From Rhyacophila brunnea (lineage: Eukaryota; Arthropoda; Insecta; Trichoptera; Rhyacophilidae), in the NCBI GenBank assembly GCA_022495005.1, contig JAGYXB010000654.1:186001-250000 (forward strand): a stretch of DNA of 64,000 nucleotides, given 5' to 3'. This document shows, one piece after another, positions 22,457 through 35,004 of the stretch. The stretch's first letter is position 1. Each line of letters starts with the position of its first letter. The notes under the pieces were generated by a model. The model searched no databases. It worked only from the letters and a program-made list of their open reading frames with translations, and was not told the origin of the DNA. The translations under genes and the position numbers were made by a program.

Positions 22457-22518
22457 ATGGCCTCTTGCAGTGCAATAGGATGCAAAGCCAAGAGAAATGC
22501 CGGCGTATCTTTTCACAG
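22457..22518 (+). CDS. First exon of a THAP-domain protein (isolated)
   Basis: ATG in the context AAAACCATGG opens MASCSAIGCKAKRN followed by GVSFH. The exon ends CACAG|GTATTT, with an arginine codon split by the donor. The pattern C.a.GC....... .vSFHr at the extreme N-terminus is the start of the THAP zinc-coordinating DNA-binding domain (C2CH). THAP domains occur in host regulators and in P-element transposases. No second exon (W...C..H..F) is visible in the following kilobases, so this is a fragment or a gene with a long first intron. Confidence 0.5.
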
Positions 22519-24268
22519 GTATTTATAATAATAATATTACATTTTTCTCTACGTTTATTAACAAATAAGTGTTGTATTACTATACGTTATTATTCGGTAT
22601 AAAAATGTTTATTAATGGAAGAATACAAATGAGTAACAGCATTTCGGAACAATATGCATACTATTAATTATTTATACATTGATAGTTTTTCCTAAAAGAT
22701 CTTTTACAATAACAATTCACAGTTTTACATCAACCGTCAAATGGTTGTTTATTGCGAAAAATCCAGGGTCGTATGCATAATATTATTTTGAACCCAAACT
22801 ATATGATGTGTTTTTCAAAGTAAAAACTATTAGTGCTAGTTAATGACATTCATTATTTACATAGATTTTATATTTCATTTCAGAGTAAATAAATATTTTC
22901 AAAATACACATGTGTAAATAGGTAGGTAATTAATAAACTTTTTGTTTTTGTTTGTAATTAACTGTAATTATTTGTGTTTTTTATTTAACCGTTTTATCTA
23001 AACAAAAATGCTATGTTATTTTATATAGAACAATATGTAAAAACAAGACCATATTTCTTATTCCAATATTTAACCATTTGCTATTAACTGATTTGTGTAT
23101 AATTTTTCATAATATTATTGTGTTTTTGTGTTATTAAAAATAAAATACTTACATCCATTTGCATTATTTTTTCTTACCCTGAATCCTAATAAAGTTTTTA
23201 TTGCGGGAACTTTTTATAATGAAAATACGTTTATCATAAATTGGTTGTAAGCTTGTGTTGATAAAAAAAATACTCAGTTGGGCGTTTTTATGTCCGAGTA
23301 TGACCCATTTGCAGCAAAGTGTACCTAATTTCAGAGAGGTAGAACTTTCTATCACAAAACGAGTACACACTGACATTTATGTGCTACCTCTGGGGGAGGA
23401 GTCCAATCTCTTTGGTTGAGTGTTGCCATCTTTTCAAAGTGGAATTATAGTTCAGAACCATAATCAAAATTATAATATTTGGGGGAAAAAATATAATACG
23501 CGTTGTCGTTTCTCGAAAACAATGAAAATGTACCTATAGGTTTTTTGATTGAAAAAATAAAATAACAGAGAATTTGAGAAACTCCGGCCCCCTTTTATTT
23601 AGGTAGGTACCTCTTCTTACCAAAAATTCTTACCGGAGAATAGACCAGTCAAGGGATTTTTTGACGTTTTTCGAGCAATTTTTTTTCTAAGTTCTCCAAA
23701 TCTTATATTGCGAAGTAAATAGTACTTTGCACAAAGAGATTGCACCAATTTATCGAACGGAAATAGCGAAATTTTAGTACTTTTTACAAATAAGTATCGT
23801 CTGAAACACATTATTATCTACGATGCGGCGTCGATGACAATTACCTACTGCAGATCTGACTTATGTTTTGGTAAATGCATTTTTAAAAATATTATGACAA
23901 TTTATTGGCTATGTTTCTCATGAAATTTAAATAATTTACGCGTCGGTTATTATATGAAATTTATTTGATTTATTAAAATTTAATGCCGGTAAACATTATT
24001 TTCATATGGCCACACATACCTAACCTAGCTTCGCGATGTATTCACAGTTACATATTATGGTACGTTTACATCTGACACTTATACCGTTATACTTATTTTA
24101 TGTGTCGGACATAAAATTTCATTTACTGTTTACACCTGCATGGATCTGACATAAAATTCTGGTATACTTCTCGTTGAAATAAAGTCTCGACACTTTATTC
24201 AATGGCAACATTGGAATAAATATATGCGGTGTTTACATATGATATTGTAATTTATTCGGACACTTATT
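22519..24268. other. Spacer with a partial hAT-type MITE
   Basis: Mostly AT-rich. At 23421-23530 GTGTTGCCATCTTTTC, AATTATAGTTCAG and TACGCGTTGTCG match the left half of the MITE family at 8736-9317, without a right end. GGTACGTTTACATCTGACAC near 24058 could be a Harbinger-type terminus belonging to the next feature. Confidence 0.4.
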
Positions 24269-24645
24269 TTGTATACTTCTCAAAAACGTTATGTCAGTTG
24301 TCAATATGGGAATGTTAAAAAAGAAAGCAGCGAGTGTTATTATTTTAAGTCTTTTGGCAACAAAAAGGAGGAAAAATGGTCTAGATGGGTGCGGGAATGG
24401 ATTCAGCGACGAGAAGAACTAGGTGCCTTCCGTTTAATGTCAGAGTTTAAAATCGAAGATCCAACTCAATTTGTGAACTTTAGTTTGCAAGATTGGACCT
24501 TTTGCCAAAAAACAAGACACACAATTCAGAAATGCGTAGAAGAACGATTAACAGTAACATTGCGATATCTAGCACTTGATCGTCATTGCATATTCAATAT
24601 AATATTATCGTACCTAATACGAGTGCAGGTGTGGGCCAAAATGAA
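24269..24645 (+). pseudogene. PIF/Harbinger (HARBI1-like) transposase N-terminal fragment
   Basis: The frame contains RWVREWIQRREELGAF, SEFKIEDPTQF and CVEERLTVTLRYLA. These correspond to the N-terminal region of HARBI1-like transposases: RRWWVRpWl.rR...G.., .l..eD...f..f, then .a.eRL.vTLRfLA. The segment between ..FVNFS and TIQKC is shorter than expected, with the usual RMD..tF block missing. The frame then runs into unrelated sequence, so the DDE nuclease domain is absent. It is a truncated relic. Confidence 0.7.
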
Positions 24646-24984
24646 TTAGGTAATACCATTTGAAGCGCATTTTTTCTTCACAGAGTGCATCAGAATTAAT
24701 CGTATGTGCCGAGAACAAGCGATATTTTATTTTCGAACAAAATCCATAGAACACGGCACATCCGATTTATTTCTCATTGTCTATGATTTTTGACAGATCG
24801 CTACAGTACATTTATTAACGTAAACGTTGGGCATACATTCATGGTTTACCTATGATTATTGATTGTCCGTTGTTTTAGAAATATACATATGCAATTCACT
24901 AGGTACCTGTCAAACTACGAATATTGTGTCAGGTACTTGATATAAAAGTAGACGGTGGTCCAACTTCGGTGATATATCGCTCCA

Positions 24985-25065
24985 AAACGCATTTTGAAAA
25001 TACCCGATATTCTGGATTATTTGTTAGTTTGGGTTAGGTTAGGTCATGTTAGGTATGTTTTCGAC
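24985..25065. mobile_element. Half copy of the CCTAA-loop foldback MITE
   Basis: CGCATTTTGAAAATACCCGA then TTCTGGATTATTTGTTAG matches the left arm of the MITE at 4894-5084. It is followed by TTTGGGTTAGGTTAGGTC, the loop in the opposite sense. The right arm is missing. Confidence 0.65.
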
Positions 25066-27259
25066 GGTGCCGGAGCTAATATTAGAAGGTATAGTTTATT
25101 ATTACCTTATAATATTTTATATCATATGACAACCGAACACTTTCGGTCGGTGTTATCAGACATAATTTCACAAGACAAAACAGCGACATGTCATGTTTCG
25201 CACTCGAGTACGCGGGTGATGAGTTTGTTTCATGTAAAACCTTATTATTAGCCAATGTCTACTTGAAATAATGCATTTTAATATTGAGAAATGATCGATG
25301 CACACGACCGTTTCCATAAATCACAATGCTGTCGAGGGTTTTTACGGTGTACTCGCATGTCTAAGGTGTTGACATTTTGCAGTACCTAGGTATCTCGAAT
25401 TACGTACCCTTTTATTCATTTATAATAAGATACCTACACGACGAAGGCATATAGCATTACTTTAGCGACGAGTGGTCGATATCATTGATCTAAAATTATG
25501 TACCTATATGCTTATTATTAATAGCCGGTAAGCAGGTCCTACGCTGACATTAGTGACATCTTTATAGACATTCGTGTCGGTTTTTCTCTGCATATTTAAG
25601 TACCCACCATGATTGAATTAGTTATTATCGCATTGCGCTTATTTGTTTATATATTTTTATAGTAACAAGAAGATACGACACCCACCACCGGTCATGGTTC
25701 TCTACGCTGTCCGGTCTCACATGAACAATCCACCGGAGTGGCTACAGAAACAGAAGAAAAGATAGGTCAGTCATGAAGCCTAGGATAATTATCATATTTA
25801 TTTAGCATTTCCACATGACATTTAGTAGGTATATCAATACGCTTCAAGTTATCAAAGGAGCGGTCGAAGACAAACTCCGATGCGTAAACTACCGACTGAT
25901 GCGGTACCCAATGGCTAATCTTCTCCATCAAAGAAAAGGATGATGTCACGATCGACAGACTAATTTGTATTCTAATAGACAATATATTATTTCATTTCAG
26001 AGAGGCTTCTCCGGCGTGCTACAGTCGAACGGACGACGCGCTCGCGACAATTTTGAAGAAATATCGGTATAAATTAATTCTTCTTTAGTATTTTCATTAT
26101 TTTATTGCTCACAATGTTATTTAATATAATGGATTTACACCAACGATGGGCACAACACCACGTTGGTAATCACTCGAGCATATTGGAAAGATTTTTGAAC
26201 GTTCCGTGTAAAAGCGTAACAATATAACAATAGACGGTCGATGGGTGTGACAGTCAGTCAGGTGACCAGACGATATTATGAAAATAATATGATACAATTT
26301 TATTATTCTTACTTACAAATTTCGCCATCTGAATTCTTCTGACGTCTCGTCTTCCTGCATATTTTCATTAATTTTCACTTAAAAACAATCTATTTATTCA
26401 CTTGGCTAAGACAGAATAAAAATCACACAATAACAGATTAATTAAGGACTTGTATGATTACAAAACAAATACAAATATTAATCAATTTTTTAATTTTATC
26501 CTGTCTTGTCCTTGAAATTTATCATAATTTGGACGTTTTTGTGTATAATGGCGTCCTTGAAAGAATTGTTAAGATACACTTGTCGACAAATTAAACATAT
26601 TACCTTTAGTACTAACAGTAATGACTGTGTTTCATAAGTTGTCGAAGCTTAACATTCATAGGTAAAGTGTTAATGTTACCATTTAATTTAGACTTCGCCA
26701 TCTGATTGGTAATCCAATTTCCAAGGCGCAAGAGGAAGTTAAAAATTAACTCCAAAAAGGTCAGTTTTCAGTTACCAAAATCATTCTTCAGCTAAATGCA
26801 GAGCTACATAATTTGTCTATATAAATAATTAAAGTGTGCTGTTTCCTGTTCTGTATGCAGCTGACGAATTTTCCATGATTGGTTGTTCATCCATTCATGT
26901 ATGTATTATCAACCTGAACAGTTTTTATTTAAAGAGACATTGTGCGCAACAGAAGTAAAATTTGTTTGATCCAGTGGGTCCACGGATGGCAAATGAGTCC
27001 ACCGATGTTCGCTATAACTCAAAATCTTAATATATATATCATAATATGTCTATTTTTATTTGACAATTCTACAAAAAATGCTGTTTTTGTCATACATATT
27101 ATATACTGAGATATCTATGTAAATCTTGGAATCCATGATGGTATATTCATCCCGATTTTTAATGATTTCAAAGTGTTACTTACATTCGGGTATATTCTGC
27201 GTGGTCATATTGTGAACGACAGGTTATCTTAATTTTATTTAAATTCTTTCATCTGTGTG
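25066..27259. other. Spacer with a possible splice-flanked exon at 26001-26066
   Basis: No gene is established. The 66-base block 26001-26066 is GC-richer than its surroundings. TTTCATTTCAG precedes it and GTATAAAT follows, and two of its three frames are open. A block at about 25675-25757 (KKIRHPPPVMVLYAV in one frame) also looks coding-like. I could not join these into a transcript without stops. Confidence 0.3.
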
Positions 27260-27267
27260 TTGCCAGA

Positions 27268-27416
27268 TTATGGAGTCGGAGAAGAAATTAAAGAAACTTT
27301 AAACAAATGAATTGGAAATGACGCAAAAACTATCAGAATTAATTCGAGAGGGATCGTCCAAGGAAGTGGAGCAGCTTGGAGCACAGATTGAATCAAACAA
27401 AATGAGACAGCAAAGG
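27268..27416 (+). pseudogene. Coiled-coil-like candidate exon
   Basis: TGTGTTGCCAG precedes the block and GTATAT follows it. The frame reads MESEKKLKKL, one stop, then NELEMTQKLSELIREGSSKE and VEQLGAQIESNKMRQQR. The Leu/Glu/Lys heptad-like pattern suggests a coiled coil. The internal stop means translation would have to start at the later Met, or that this is a decayed exon. Family unknown. Confidence 0.3.
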
Positions 27417-27498
27417 TATATCATTATTTCTATTTGTATTCGTCGTTGATTTCTGACCTTTTTTGTTCGGGAGAACCCTTGAAATATTTTATAAAATC

Positions 27499-27954
27499 TC
27501 AGGGAACTCCTATCTGGCCGACACGTATTATATTCCAGATGGGTAAACTACAAAAATTACTGTAAATATTGAAACCCACCACACCGCACCCAAAATTTGT
27601 AAATGCAACAAAATTGGCCTTCGAGGCGACCAGGTTGGACCGCCTAATGGACTCGACAGCCGGATGGTTACCCACACGAGCAGCTATTCTCTTTCTGTAC
27701 ATATTTCAGGACATTACTTGACGATGCGGTTTGTTTGCATCCTGTATTTCTCCACCGCATGGATATGTAAGATGGGTTACAAGCCCAAGATCATAGAGCT
27801 TACCGATGAAGCCATCGTGTCCAGTCAAGAATTTACTTTTGTAATGGTTTTGAGTCAAAGCTGGGACATTGTGGACAATTTTATTGCGGGCTGATGAATC
27901 ATGATAATCAATACCATGTAATAGTGTAGAATAAAAAAAAGTGTCTACAAACAC
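27499..27954 (-). pseudogene. C-terminal fragment of a non-LTR retrotransposon ORF2
   Basis: The minus-strand frame carries HYKSKFLTGHDGFIGKLYDL, then HLTYPCGGEIQD. This is the LTGHg.F..yLh.fgl...p.CpCG...qd motif after the RNase H region of R1/Jockey/I-type non-LTR elements. A following frame has LVASKANFVAFTNF, resembling the extreme C-terminus at 35521-35736 (MISAEANFEAFNKF). It is a short, frame-shifted 3' fragment. Confidence 0.6.
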
Positions 27955-29539
27955 TGGGTTTTTTTGTGTTTCATTCGTGTATCCTGATACAGCAATTGAT
28001 TAATTACTCTAATAAAATTGTAACATGCAAATTTTAAATGCTTCGACAGAATGCGGTCACACTTATTAGTCATTACTGACAGTTTGATAACATTGTATTT
28101 CTTTATTACTTTTGAAGATGCGTGTGCACGTCATGTTCATCGATCGAGTGGTTGCCAACAGTTACAGGTGATTGCTTCAATATCAATGGTCGTCATGTCC
28201 TCTATTAGCCCCTATTATCCAAAGCAATGGCCCAAATGTCGAAAAATAACAGTTTAGCTATAAAAAAAGTGTAAAACTACATTACATTGCACAATCATTT
28301 GTGTTTGCTTAACGAAAAGTATTAATTTTAAAAGCCCGTAATACAATTGTTTATTATAATCTAATGTAAGTAACTTTTTTGATGTGCTTTATCAAAGTTA
28401 TGAGCAAACAACGATTGGTAAACATGGTTCTGAATGATCATCATCATGCTGAACTCGGAGAAAATCAAGCAAGCAGCATTATAAACATACCCTGTTGAAA
28501 AGCAACAATCAGTAATTAACGATATAGAGTTCATAAAATGATGTACCGATTCCCCTTAGCATTAAGATAATACCGATATTACTGACTTTGATTTTCATTC
28601 CATGAAAATATGGATCCGAACGTGTCCAGTAATTACAGCACCAGTACAGTAATAAGTAATAAGTAATAAGTAATAAGTAATACAGATCAGAGGGTTGTTA
28701 TTTACTGTTACCGTTACTCACTTGGGCACCTTCTTTTTTATTTAGTTTTAAAGATCTCAATAGTTGTAAGAAGAAAGTTTAGTTTACTATTAGGTATTAT
28801 TATTGTTACGGAATAATTGAGAGGTTAATATGTTTTGTTAAAATATTATTGTATTATTATGTAGGTCTGTTATACTTAAGGTGACGCATCAGTGAAACGC
28901 CAAATAATTTTTAACTGTAGGCGCTACAAAATTTTGGACTCGCTCGCCATTCAGTGAGAGAATGTCGACCCGGAAACACGTCACTTTACTGCGTGATGGC
29001 GACGGGCCAATTAATTCTAAAATCATGTAAAGATGACTAAAAACGTTACCCATTTACTTTAAAAAGAAAACCATGTTAATGAATATATTATTATTGTTAC
29101 TAATAGAACAATAAACAGAACATAAAATGGACGTATGTTGGATTTATATGACAAATAATATTTCGTTTGACAGGCGTCATTTGCACCCGCGACCCGCGCA
29201 TCGCCTAGCAACGATCTTTTTAGACCGTGCCTCAACTAATGCACGGCCTTAAGAATAGTGTAGGTCCATTTATCTGGATCACCCAATGTTAAAACTCCAA
29301 ATTCTTTTGGGTGCGTTTGTTTGTGCAAAATTAGTGGACATTTGTGCACGATTTTGTTATGACCCCAGGCTTTAGGTATCATGAAGGGTGTAATGTGGAA
29401 TAGACAAAAATAGAAATAATATTATCAAGAGATTAGTTAACCCCCCCCCCAGTTTTTGGACAAGCTTTCCAGCTTGTGTATCTATAATATTACATTGTTT
29501 CCAATATCGGCATACTGTAACCGTGCTTTTATTTTTGCA
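27955..29539. other. Spacer left of the R1-like element
   Basis: No gene recognised. A 69-codon frame at 28051-28257 has no known motif. A GC-richer patch at 28920-29010 and a C run at 29442-29451 are the only compositional landmarks, besides the microsatellite at 28649-28683. Confidence 0.35.
28649..28683. repeat. AATAAGT microsatellite
   Basis: About five uninterrupted copies of the 7-bp unit AATAAGT. Confidence 0.9.
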
Positions 29540-29559
29540 GACTGATAAAGAAACCCTGG

Positions 29560-29790
29560 AAACTGAAAGCCTACGGCAGTATACCAATAAATACAGCAGC
29601 AGCGACAGCAAGCTGCCCTCCACTGCGCCGAGACGGGCCACGACAAGGCCGACTGCTCGAACTCCAGAGCCCCCGGGAAATGCCCGGCCTGCGCCAGGCA
29701 CAAGAAGCCTCACCAGCACGCGGCAACAGACCCTGACTGCCCGGCGCGCCTGTATGCTGTGGCCCAGGAGCGCAGCCGAACGGACTATTC
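29560..29790 (+). pseudogene. R1-like ORF1 C-terminus with zinc-knuckle residues
   Basis: In the frame ending at TGA 29798-29800 I read LHCAETGHDKADC, then APGKCPACARHKKPHQH and DPDCPARL. C..C-H-C spacing after a Gln-rich stretch is typical of the nucleic-acid-binding knuckles at the end of R1/TRAS-type gag-like ORF1. The first Cys of the first knuckle is replaced by Ala in this frame. The stop overlaps the ORF2 start at 29797, so the arrangement is ATGA, as in many R1-clade elements. Confidence 0.7.
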
Positions 29791-29796
29791 GGTCAA

Positions 29797-32700
29797 ATGA
29801 TCCGTTTCGGACAACTAAACGTGGGAAAGGGGAGGGCTACAACGGCGGAACTGACCAAGACGATGCGGGAAATGGAGCTCGACGTCGCACTGGTGCAGGA
29901 GCCTTACCCCATGGGCACCAACAGGGGCTTCAGCGGGGGACAGGTTCTGCACCGCGGACCGGGCTCCATGGCCTGCATCTTCATTGCGAACCCCGCACTA
30001 GTTGCGCTGCGCCTCTCCCACCTGTCGAGCGAGCTCTTTGCTGTGGCGGAGATCTCTGACCGATCGGGGGACTCCGTCGTGGTGGTCTCTTCGTACTTTA
30101 GATTCAATCAGAGCACCTTGAAGTGCGTCGAGCAGCTTGAAAAAATCTTGCTCACATGCAGAGGCAAGCGAGTACTGGTGGGCGCGGATGTCAATGTACA
30201 ATCGTGGCTCTGGTCCCCCGACGGGCCCAGGCCGCGCGGTGACCCAACGCCCCTCGAGGAACTCATGGCGACATGTGATCTCTCGGTCGTAAACGACCCA
30301 AAAGGTCCGGCCACATTTGCTACTAAAAACGGGGAATCATGCATAGACGTTACCCTGATATCAACAGGCGCCCTGCATTGCGTCGTGGACTGGAAGGTCC
30401 ACGAGGACGCATCGGACAGCGACCGCCGACTGATCACGTTCGCCTACATGACCAAGAGGGGTGGCGTGCCACTCGCACTGAACGAAGGCGAGTCTCTGCC
30501 GAATCGCTTCAAGAGGGTCGCGAACTGGGAGCGGTGTGACCGCGAATTCAATGAGGGTCTTGACAAGATGGCTAGGCGCCCTCCCCCTGCGGATGCACAT
30601 GCCACAGCGGAGCACCTGACACGCCTCGTGGTGAGGACGGCAGAGAGTGCCATCGGAAGGTCAACCCAAAAACCGCCGGACCTTGCTCCCTGGTGGACAC
30701 CCAGGCTTACTAAACTCAGAGATCTAATGAGAAAGGCCAGAAGGGCCCTACAAGCGACTCGCAAAAAACTAAAAGACACCTTGCCGACGGACCATCCGCT
30801 GGCAACCGAGTACAAAGCCGCCAGGCTCAAGCTGAAAAACGCTATCAACAAAACCAAAAAGAAGCACTGGAGAGAATTTGTCACCCAAATGGGTGGACAT
30901 GACCCGTGGGGACCCCCCTTCCGCGTGATGAAGCTGAGCTCTCGGCCCAGCGGAATCAGGACGGCGGTGCGGCGCCCTGACGGGTCGTTCACCAGCGGTT
31001 ACGAAGAGTCTGCCACCGTCCTGTTGGATGCTCTTGTCCCGCAGGACGACGAGTCGCTCGACATTGACGACGACCGCTTCCAGCAGCTTCGCGTCCACGC
31101 GCTGCTCCCATTAAACACTCCGCGTTCCGCCGCCGCTACCATGCCGGAATTAGGAATCATGTTTGCGTGCCTCCCGAAACGCAAAGCCCCGGGGCTCGAC
31201 TGCATAGACAGCACAATAGCTAGAAGGGCGTGGTCTCTTGCTTCACACGAGATCACGCAACTCTACATAGATTGCATGAGTAGCGGCATATTTCCTGATT
31301 GCTGGAATAAGGGTCACCTCACGGTGATCCCGAAGGCCGGCAATCGCCCCCCTTGCGACCCGAAAGCGTACAGACCGCTGACGCTCCTTCCCGTCTTCGG
31401 GAAGGTTCTTGAAAGATTGATCAACAGCAGGATTGAGTCCCACCTGTCGGAAAACTGTCCAATCTCGCGGAGACAATTTGGGTTCAGACCCGGAAAGTCC
31501 ACTGAGGACGCGATACGCTTTGTACTCGACCTCTGGCAAGAACCTCGTTGCCGGGATTTTTCTCGACATCGCGGGCGCGTTTGACAACGCGTGGTGGCCC
31601 TTGGTACTGGCAAAGCTTCGGCTGAGACAGATCCCTGGGAACCTTTTTGCCCTGGTTCAGAGCTACTTCAGTAATAGGGAGATAACCTATGACTCCGGCC
31701 CCCGGACTCATACGCAGGAAGACCACCATGGGATGCCCCCAGGGCTCTGTCCTGGGTCCCCTACTGTGGAACATCCTGTTCGACGACGTTCTGTCGCTGC
31801 CGCTGCCCCCGGGCTGCACCCTCGTTGCGTACGCCGACGACTTGCTCCTGCTCGTTGAGGCCTCGTCGCGGGCGGGACTCGAGGGCGTAACCACGGATGC
31901 TTTGGGTAAAATTCTCAAATGGGGATTATTGAACAGGCATACCTTTGCCCCGAGCAAAACGGAGGCTGTCCTCCTTAACCCGATCGGCGCGTAAAGTTTC
32001 CATACAAAAGATGTACTGTCCGCGGTCGGTTTTTCGAAATGTTATTCTTCGCTGTATTATAATAAATACGGCAGTTAAAAATTGTGGCTACAACTGTTAT
32101 CATGCCTAGATACATAAGGATCCAAGTGCCACACTAAAACACATAATGAAGTGTTGAATTTAGCTGTGTTTACTTTAACAAAACTACTGTATTGCTTTGT
32201 TCCGATAAACTCTGTTGCCATTTTCGATGACATACCACTCGACTTCAAAACAAGTGCGCTGATGAACACTTAAAAATGCCATAAAAATTATTGAAAATAA
32301 TAGCTTTTATTGGTGACTTATGAATTATTGTTAATTAGTGTAAGTTTTATTGATGACAAATCCATTAAAATTGGATGTTAGTCCCCAGTTTTATTTCGTG
32401 GCATAGACTGTGTCAGCATTTTACATGTTTTATGGGCCATTCTAATTTAAGCGTTAAAGGTGAGTCCACACTGGTTGAAAATATTATAATAATTTTTTTG
32501 TTATTTTTTTTTTAGTGAAACTTGGATTTTGTAGATTACTTTTCAGTTTTATTGAGCATTGTGTTATGTTAGTGATTGTCATTTTATGTTTTGTAAAAAA
32601 AACAATATTTATTTTTTAAATTGCGTAAATTTTTCCAAGTGCTATAAAAACTTTTTTTTGGGTAAGGTTTTAAAAATTTACAAGCATTAAATTGTACGCG

Positions 32701-34056
32701 AAGATAATATGTAATATAGTTGAAAAGTCTATATTCCATGATTTATATTTTATATTATATTGTATACCCGTGTGTTTTTTTATCAAAAATTTATACGTTT
32801 TATATATTCCTTCATAGTAATTCGTAATTTATTGGTAAAACTTGCAATCCTCTAAAATATAATAATAATTATTTTTTCATTCCGTGTGGACGCATCTTTA
32901 CTAAATATTTACGACTTTCAATAATGAGCTCGATTTATGACTTTGAAACAATTGGGGAGACACATGAGTAATAAATGACATAATCCAGAACACAAGTTCA
33001 AGTACATTTTTATAAATATTACGACAAATTTCTTTTCGTTTTTTGGTTGTCTTTTTCGTATTCCCGCACATGATGTAAAAATCGCGGTGAGTTCAACTTT
33101 ACACGGTAAATACTCGGCGCACACTCAACTCGAATGAAATATATTTTGTATACCTACTGCGCAGCCGCGAAAAATACCGCGTAGATTTGAACTGATGCAA
33201 TCGTACCGGCGAATCTCAATAGATCGAGGGGGTTCGAAAAATCGATGTTTATGAAATTAAAACAACATATTTTTGACAAAGTTATTGATATGGCGATACG
33301 AACACGAATCAGAGCATCTTTCAATACAAAAATCAATACTATGCGTGAAGTATTTCCTACTTTACCGACATTACAATTTTCGATATCAACAGTTGCGACA
33401 TCCGCCCAGTATCAGAGCTTATGTAAAAAACAACATATGTCCCATCCGCGGCGATCGGGTTAAGGGCAGCTCCCGGGTAAACATTATTAAACGGCCACCC
33501 CGGGTAATTTTCGGCCAAACCCCAGTGCGTTTCTCTGAAAGCGTAACGTACCTGGGTGTAATTCTTGATAGTAGGCGTAAAACATGCCAGGATGGCCGTC
33601 TCAAAGGCCGGTCTGGCCTTCCAGAAGATGGCCCGAATGGCGGGCAGCAATTGGGGACAAAAACCTAGAGCCCTTAAGGTTGCATATGGCGCAATTTTCA
33701 TGGGAATAGCCGGATACGCCTCCAGCGTCTGGCATTCCCGAGTAAACTCGTTGAGTCTAGTCAAACGCGAACTACTGAGCGGTCAGCGACTTGCGCTGAT
33801 CTCACTCACAAAAGCCTATCGTACAACTTCCACAGACGCGCTTGCCGTGCTCGCGGGGGTGCTGCCCCTCGATCTGCACGTCCAAGTTAGAGGATCGATT
33901 ACCCTCCTTCTGAGGGGGATCAACACTACACTCGCCGGCGTTCAATTGACACCGCCACAGAGATCCGAGGATGTTCCTTACAGGGTAACTGTAAGTAAGC
34001 TGATCTACAAGACCGCATTTGCGGCATGGCATTGCAAGTACAGATCACGGGTCTAA
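29797..34056 (+). pseudogene. R1-like ORF2: APE-type endonuclease plus reverse transcriptase, frameshifted
   Basis: Residues 1-220 form the endonuclease: FGQLNVG, LVQEPY, SSYFRF, GADVNVQSW, CIDVTLIS and SDSDRRLI, the last in place of the usual SDHR. The reverse transcriptase follows: RKAPGLDCID, AYRPLTLLPVFGKVLERL, RQFGFRPGKSTEDA, GIFLDIAGAFDNAW (motif A), MGCPQGSVLGPLLW (motif B) and VAYADDLLLL (motif C, intact). Later blocks are ESVTYLGVILD, YASSVWHSR and the region after VLAGVLPLDL. Frame shifts lie at about 31545, 31695 and 33565. The piggyBac-like insert sits between LL and KGSS. The last ~200 residues and the 3' untranslated region appear lost. Confidence 0.9.
31975..33463. mobile_element. 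piggyBac-like non-autonomous element (31979-33459) at TTAA
   Basis: The left end is TTAA then CCCGATCGGCGCG. The right end is CGCGGCGATCGGG then TTAA. The inverted repeats match at 12 of 13 positions, start with CCC and lie between two TTAA copies, the piggyBac target duplication. Removing the insert and one TTAA restores the retrotransposon frame exactly (..AVLL then KGSS..). The 1.48-kb interior has no transposase, only AT-rich sequence. Excision in this superfamily is often precise, so the element may have been mobile by trans-supplied transposase. Confidence 0.88.
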
Positions 34057-35004
34057 GGAAAATAACAGGGGGCGGTGTAATCGTCCACCCCCGAACTGAA
34101 AATGAGGCAAAACTTCTATTAACTCGTGTAAATTAACAAATTAATCAATAAAAATGTATAAATTAATTACAGCTTTTTTCAGTTCGAATCATTGCGTATT
34201 AATGTCAAAATATCGAATTTACGTAGTGATTGACAAACGAATCTTGTAATTAAATGATGATTTAATTTATAATTTCAATTAAAAATAATACAGCTATTTT
34301 TTTAAGCCAATAAACCCTTAAATGCAATATAAATTAAACATTGGCATTTTCAATAATCGGTTTTTTTGGTTTTTGAGGTTTTAAGCAAACTAATGAAAAA
34401 TAGTAATTTATCCCTTTGCTCTTACATACAAAATCATTAATTCTTAGTATTTAAAATATAATCTTTTCATGACGATAACATGCAATTAATAATACTTAAG
34501 TACATACCAAATTAATTGTATAATTTCCAACCAGCTGTATAATTATTATAATATGTCTGTATAATCATTATTCAATTGTTGAAATTGGGATTATGACGAC
34601 TAAATCCTAATTGAATTATGATCTTTAAATGCTGTTGATCAGAGAACAATAATCAGTTTTTTGAATTAATTGAAATATGTAAAATCCTAATGTAATTCAC
34701 AATTTCATTGTATTTGATAAAATTTATATTTGTCATGGTTTTGTGATAATGTAATATGAAATATTATATACCATGTCTGGAATATTATTTATTTATCATG
34801 CTATGTAATATAATTTTTTGTTGTACATTTATATTTCTGCAATAAAAATAATACTTATATCAATTTTTTCACTTTTTATTACCATATTACAATGCACCAG
34901 ATTATTTAAAAAAAAGCCCGCCAGCTACACCAAGTTCTTAGAGAGAGACAACTTTTAACCAGTTGGTATACCTGAGTGGCGGATCTATAAAAGTATATTA
35001 GTCT
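34057..35004. other. AT-rich spacer, nothing recognised
   Basis: Very AT-rich, with recurrent AATTAAT/ATTATAAT motifs. No coding frame or inverted repeat stands out. Confidence 0.4.

Larger units (their letters stand above)
29540..34056 (+). mobile_element. R1-clade non-LTR retrotransposon, decayed and interrupted
   Basis: This GC-rich island in AT-rich DNA has the gene order of an R1-clade element: end of a zinc-knuckle ORF1 (29560-29790), then ORF2 with endonuclease and reverse transcriptase (29797-34056). The 5' end is truncated within ORF1. The 3' end fades out after about 34050 with no poly-A or clear boundary. A piggyBac-like element occupies 31979-33459. The element is not inserted in rDNA-like sequence here. 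Confidence 0.88.

Noticed and set aside
27710..27770. Plus-strand exon continuing the candidate at 27268-27416
   Set aside because: Phase and splice sites fit, but the minus strand of the same bases encodes a recognisable non-LTR motif (FLTGH..., PCGG), which explains the open frame better.
29904..31957. Long minus-strand frames over the R1-like ORF2
   Set aside because: They are antisense shadows of a GC-rich coding region with clear plus-strand domains.
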